DNA from: Acidimicrobiales bacterium
GTDB lineage: Bacteria; Actinomycetota; Acidimicrobiia; Acidimicrobiales; Poriferisodalaceae
Length of the DNA stretch: 10,082 nt
Direction of reading: 5' to 3'
Assembly: GCA_020439485.1 (NCBI GenBank)
Contig: JAGQSP010000035.1
Location: forward strand, 1-10,082
This document shows, in pieces, positions 7,128-10,082 of the stretch (within the stretch, counting starts at the first letter, position 1; each line of letters begins with the position of its first letter). The notes beneath the pieces were generated by a model. That model saw only the letters and a list, made by a program, of their open reading frames with translations. It searched no databases and was not told the DNA's origin. Position numbers and translations under genes: made by a program.

Positions 7128-7133
7128 TATCGT
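7128..7133 (+). promoter_or_regulatory. Candidate -10 box (TATCGT) for the adenosine-kinase-like gene
   Basis: TATCGT matches TANNNT and lies 29 nt before the ATG at 7163, leaving a leader of about 20 nt. That is enough for the GGGAAGG ribosome binding site at 7149-7155. No good -35 match was found, so this is tentative. Confidence 0.35.
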
Positions 7134-7148
7134 CGTCAGCTGTTCTGC

Positions 7149-7155
7149 GGGAAGG
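7149..7155 (+). promoter_or_regulatory. Ribosome binding site of the adenosine-kinase-like gene
   Basis: GGGAAGG lies 7 nt before the ATG at 7163. It supports this start over any internal one. This gene therefore appears to use a leader, unlike the divergent pepN. Confidence 0.55.
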
Positions 7156-7162
7156 TTGGGTC

Positions 7163-8158
7163 ATGACCGTTCACGACATCGATGTCATAGGCATCGGCAA
7201 TGCACTGGTCGACGTGCTAACCCACGAAGAGGATGAGTTCGTGGCCGCGCAGGGCCTGGTCAAGGGATCCATGACCCTCATCGACGCGGCGCGCGCTGAA
7301 GAGCTCTATTCGCAGATGGGCCCCGCGACCGAGGTCTCGGGAGGGTCGGCTGCCAACACCATCGTCGGTGTGGCTGCTCTCGGCGGTGCCGGTGCGTACA
7401 TAGGCAAGGTGCGCGACGACCAGCTCGGGGCCATCTTCGCCCACGACATGAGGTCGATGGGCATTGTGTTCGATGTCGGTCGGGCTCAGGCGGGCGACCC
7501 CACGGGGCGCTGTCTGATCCTGGTTTCTCCCGATGGTCAGAGAACGATGAGTACCTACCTGGGGGCATCGGTCGGACTGACGCCAGACGACATCGACCAG
7601 TCGCTGATCGAGCGGGGCAAGATCCTCTACCTGGAGGGTTACTTGTGGGACCCACCGCATGCAAAGGCAGCCATGCGGGCCGCCAGCCAGCTGGCGGGTC
7701 ATCCCGACCAGCGGGTCGCGTTGACACTCTCTGACTCGTTCTGCGTCGATCGCCACCGCGAGTCGTTCATGGACCTGATCGAGAGCTCGGTCGACGTCTT
7801 GTTCGCCAACGAGGACGAGGCGCTTTCGCTGTTTGAGGTCACCGACCTGGAGGCGGTTTATGACAGGGTCGCCGAAAAGGTCGAGATAGGGGTGATCACC
7901 CGCTCGGCTGAGGGCTCGGTGGTCGTCACCGCCGACTCGAAGGTGGCTGTGCCCGCCGAGCCAGTTGCTCGCGTTGTCGACACCACCGGAGCCGGCGACC
8001 TCTACGCATCTGGATTCTTGATGGGTTTGGCCCGGGGCGCCGACCTCGAAGCCTGCGCCAGGCTGGGTTCGATTGCGGCCGCGGAGGTCATCAGCCACAT
8101 GGGTCCGCGGCCCGAGGCAGACCTCCTCGAGCTGGCAGGTTCGCTACTGCCACGCTGA
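7163..8158 (+). CDS. PfkB-family carbohydrate kinase, adenosine kinase-like
   Basis: This is a 331-residue cytosolic ribokinase-superfamily kinase, most like those annotated as adenosine kinase, which make AMP from adenosine and ATP. The N-terminal strand VIGIGNALVDVL at 8-19 carries the conserved Asn and Asp of the sugar-binding site. GGSAANT at 60-66 is the first PfkB signature region. FANEDEA at 214-220 provides the NxxE magnesium motif (Asn216, Glu219). DTTGAGD at 273-279 is the second PfkB signature, containing the anion hole and catalytic base Asp279. Length and motifs are complete. The long lid segment GLVKGSMTLID near 31-41 is typical of the adenosine kinase subgroup, but a different nucleoside or sugar cannot be excluded. 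It is divergent from pepN and convergent with the phosphomutase gene, with a 13-nt gap. Confidence 0.87.
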   Translation: MTVHDIDVIGIGNALVDVLTHEEDEFVAAQGLVKGSMTLIDAARAEELYSQMGPATEVSGGSAANTIVGVAALGGAGAYIGKVRDDQLGAIFAHDMRSMGIVFDVGRAQAGDPTGRCLILVSPDGQRTMSTYLGASVGLTPDDIDQSLIERGKILYLEGYLWDPPHAKAAMRAASQLAGHPDQRVALTLSDSFCVDRHRESFMDLIESSVDVLFANEDEALSLFEVTDLEAVYDRVAEKVEIGVITRSAEGSVVVTADSKVAVPAEPVARVVDTTGAGDLYASGFLMGLARGADLEACARLGSIAAAEVISHMGPRPEADLLELAGSLLPR

Positions 8159-8172
8159 CGAGTAGGCGTGGC
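8149..8172. terminator. Candidate bidirectional terminator hairpin between convergent stops
   Basis: A 7-bp perfect repeat (GCCACGC at 8149-8155 and GCGTGGC at 8166-8172) with a 10-nt loop spans the gap between the kinase stop and the phosphomutase stop. Both arms touch coding ends. There is no T-run on either side, so terminator strength is doubtful. Confidence 0.35.
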
Positions 8173-9833
8173 TAGAGCAACTCGGCCACCACCCCTTCCA
8201 GGGTTGCCAGGCGAGATCTGACCTGTTCGGTCTCAGCCGAGGTGCCCGAGGCCTGCAGATAGGCCTTCAGCTTGGGCTCGGTGCCGCTGGGCCGCAGCAG
8301 GACGCGATCGCGGTCGGGGCCGATGTGCCATTCCAGCAGGTTCGTCGACGGCTGGGCTTGCAGGTGATCGACGATCTCGACGATGTCGAGATCTGCGGGC
8401 GGTGAGTCTCTCAGCTCCTGCATCCGCTGCCCGAGGCGCTCGGGCGTGTCGTCGTATCTCCTGGTGACCTGAGCCGACAGGGATACCCCGAAGCGCTCGA
8501 TCATCGCTGCCAGGTGGTCTGAAAGGTCTTGGTCTCGAGCCGCCAGTTCGTGGATCAAGGTGGCCATCTCGACAGCGGCCGTCACCCCGTCCTTGTCGCG
8601 GACCTTGGGGGAACACGCGAAACCCAGGGCCTCCTCGTAGCCGAACACAAACGTCAGATCGGGTTCGTCGATGGCCGCCCTGATTATCCACTTGAATCCG
8701 GTGAGGGTTCGCCTGACCTCGGCCCCGTGGTGGTCTGCGATCGTTTCCAACCACGGCGACGAGACGATCGAGCTGGCCACGACAGGTCTCGGGCTCTGAT
8801 TGCGGGCCAGCAGGCGGTCGGCGAGTATGCAGCCGATCTCGTCGCCGGTCAGCTTGCGCCAGCCGTCGGCGACCCTTATCGCCACGCCCAACCGGTCGGC
8901 GTCGGGGTCGTTCGCAATGATGGCGTCTGCGTCGACCTCGTCTGCCACCCGCATCGACTCGTCCAGGGCGCCGGCTTCTTCGGGGTTGGGCAGCTCTACG
9001 GTGGAGAAGTCGGGGTCTGGTTCTATCTGGCTCGCGACCTCGAAGGGCCTGGGTAGGCCGGCTGCGTCGAAGGCAGCTCGAACGGTCTGGGCGCCAACTC
9101 CGTGCAGCGCCGTGTAGACGATGCTGGCCGCGGCGCTTTCGACGCGGGGCGTGCCCAGTCCGGCCACCACCTCGGCGACGTACTGGTCTATGGCGATGGC
9201 GGGGTCAAGGCGCGTCACCAGGTCGGCCGAGGCCAGGTCGTGTTCGGAAACCGGCGGCTGGTTCATTCGCTGTTCGATGTTGGCGTCGATCGGTGGCACG
9301 ATCTGGGCTCCGTCGGACCAATACACCTTGTAGCCGTTGTCTCCCGGGGGGTTGTGGCTGGCGGTCACCACGATGGCGGCGCACGCATTCCTGGAGAGAG
9401 CCTGGTAGGCAACGACGGGGGTGGGAACCTCGCCGTCGATCAGCAAGGGATCGAACCCGTGGGCAGCAAACAGGCGGGCCGAGTCCTCGGCAAAATCGCG
9501 CGACCCATGTCTGGCGTCGTGGCCGATGACGACCAGCCCCGACCGCCCCTCGGCGTGTAGCTGCTGTGCGATGGCGCGGGCCGCGAGCCTGACTATGACG
9601 CGGTTCATGCGCGCCGGGCCCAACCCCAGGGCCCCGCGCAAACCTGCGGTGCCGAACCTGAGGCGTTCGGCGAACATGGCTGCAGCTGCCTGGGGGTCGG
9701 TCCGGAGAAGCTCGAGCAGGGCGGCGCTCGATCGAGGGTCGGGGTCGGCTTGCGCCCACAGGCCGATCGCGTCCGCAACAGCTGGATCGATCGAGTGGCT
9801 GGATGTGGTTGATTCGGTGGGGTCCTGGGTCAT
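8172..9833 (-). CDS. Alpha-D-phosphohexomutase, PGM2-type phosphoglucomutase/phosphopentomutase
   Basis: This 553-residue cytosolic enzyme interconverts sugar 1- and 6-phosphates, or ribose 1- and 5-phosphate, by way of a phosphoserine. Four domains are marked in order. RFGTAGLRGALGLGPARMNR at 59-78 is the N-terminal substrate loop. TASHNP at 157-162 contains the phosphorylated Ser159. DPDADR at 309-314 holds the magnesium aspartates 309, 311 and 313. GYEEALG at 398-404 is the sugar-specificity loop. RPSGTEPKLKAY at 514-525 binds phosphate. The GLRG-xxxG-xxRMN loop and the overall length fit the PGM2 group rather than the shorter ManB/GlmM enzymes. Substrate preference cannot be read from the motifs. 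The start is ATG at 9833-9831 with no strong ribosome binding site. It lies tail to tail with the adenosine-kinase-like gene and divergent from the MBOAT gene. Confidence 0.9.
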   Translation of the reverse strand: MTQDPTESTTSSHSIDPAVADAIGLWAQADPDPRSSAALLELLRTDPQAAAAMFAERLRFGTAGLRGALGLGPARMNRVIVRLAARAIAQQLHAEGRSGLVVIGHDARHGSRDFAEDSARLFAAHGFDPLLIDGEVPTPVVAYQALSRNACAAIVVTASHNPPGDNGYKVYWSDGAQIVPPIDANIEQRMNQPPVSEHDLASADLVTRLDPAIAIDQYVAEVVAGLGTPRVESAAASIVYTALHGVGAQTVRAAFDAAGLPRPFEVASQIEPDPDFSTVELPNPEEAGALDESMRVADEVDADAIIANDPDADRLGVAIRVADGWRKLTGDEIGCILADRLLARNQSPRPVVASSIVSSPWLETIADHHGAEVRRTLTGFKWIIRAAIDEPDLTFVFGYEEALGFACSPKVRDKDGVTAAVEMATLIHELAARDQDLSDHLAAMIERFGVSLSAQVTRRYDDTPERLGQRMQELRDSPPADLDIVEIVDHLQAQPSTNLLEWHIGPDRDRVLLRPSGTEPKLKAYLQASGTSAETEQVRSRLATLEGVVAELL

Positions 9834-9882
9834 GTCCGTATCGATTCTTCGCCAGCGCGCAGAGCGCGTTGTTCGATGGTCC

Positions 9883-9888
9883 TAGGAT
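9883..9888 (+). promoter_or_regulatory. Candidate -10 box (TAGGAT) upstream of the MBOAT gene
   Basis: TAGGAT fits TANNNT and lies 27 nt before the ATG at 9916 in an 82-bp divergent intergenic region. No -35 match and no clear ribosome binding site were found, so this is tentative. Confidence 0.3.
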
Positions 9889-9915
9889 GCCCCAGGTTCG
9901 AAGCCCTCGTTTCCC

Positions 9916-10082
9916 ATGCTGTTCCCCACACTCGAATTCGCACTCTTCTTCGTCATCGTCTTCGTGGCCAATTGGCTGCTGCGACCTCACGATCTCGCGT
10001 GGAAGTTGGCCATGTTGGCCGCCAGCCTGTTCTTCTACGGCTGGTGGAACCCGCGGTTCGTACTGTTGTTGGGAGGTTCGAT
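9916..10082 (+). CDS. MBOAT family O-acyltransferase (AlgI-like), N-terminal fragment cut by window end
   Basis: Only the first 55 residues are in the window. They read MLFPTLEFALFF, a hydrophobic helix, NWLLRP, then WKLAMLAASLFFYGWW and NPRFVLLL. This matches the start of AlgI/DltB-type membrane O-acyltransferases, where FP-x-FxxFF and AASLxFYGWW-x-PxF are typical opening blocks. Such proteins move acyl groups, often acetyl, across the membrane onto exported polysaccharides. The catalytic histidine lies far downstream and is not visible, so activity and substrate are unknown. The ATG at 9916 is preferred because the family starts exactly there, although no strong ribosome binding site precedes it. 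The gene is divergent from the phosphomutase gene. Confidence 0.82.
   Translation, partial: MLFPTLEFALFFVIVFVANWLLRPHDLAWKLAMLAASLFFYGWWNPRFVLLLGGS

Noticed and set aside
7217..8098. 293-codon minus-strand frame opposite the adenosine-kinase-like gene
   Set aside because: The real gene has both PfkB signatures on the plus strand, and the antisense translation has no recognisable domain.
1..10082. Search for CRISPR arrays, tandem repeats, transposases, att sites and tRNA genes
   Set aside because: No spaced direct repeats, transposase motifs or cloverleaf-like segments were seen by eye on either strand. A tRNAscan-SE or repeat-finder run would settle it.

Overview
The window is about 10 kb of GC-rich bacterial chromosome. 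It reads as ordinary core and housekeeping sequence from an actinobacterium. The supporting signs are high GC at third codon positions, GTG and TTG starts, TANNNT -10 boxes placed 8 nt before GTG starts (leaderless-style), a DUF445 membrane protein, and a lipoprotein SCO paired with a caa3-type CtaG. An acidimicrobial lineage is my guess, from gene content and general protein flavour only. No CRISPR array, insertion sequence, phage gene, rRNA or tRNA was seen.

Layout from left to right: the 3' part of a xylulokinase gene (+, cut by the left edge); a DUF445 membrane protein (-); a divergent two-gene operon for cytochrome oxidase copper assembly, SCO lipoprotein then CtaG, joined by an ATGA overlap (+); a small unrecognised Cys/His protein (+); a 44-residue single-pass membrane protein (-); a gene-free stretch ending in a 13-bp perfect hairpin just after the next gene's stop; an M1-family aminopeptidase N (-); a PfkB-family adenosine-kinase-like gene (+); a PGM2-type phosphohexomutase/phosphopentomutase (-); and the first 55 codons of an AlgI-like MBOAT O-acyltransferase (+, cut by the right edge).

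Orientation alternates almost gene by gene. Stops meet tail to tail at about 840-862, 4091-4096 and 8159-8171. Divergent promoter regions lie at about 2084-2195, 7049-7162 and 9834-9915. Most genes are therefore probably transcribed singly, and only SCO-CtaG is a clear operon. Three functional themes are visible: sugar and nucleoside phosphate metabolism (xylulokinase, adenosine-kinase-like protein, phosphomutase), delivery of copper to respiratory oxidase (SCO, CtaG), and peptide turnover (aminopeptidase N). I did not find an undescribed multi-gene system. The items most worth a second look are the two small unrecognised proteins at 3755-4090 and 4097-4231, the pair of leaderless-looking GTG starts, and the strong hairpin at 4461-4497.
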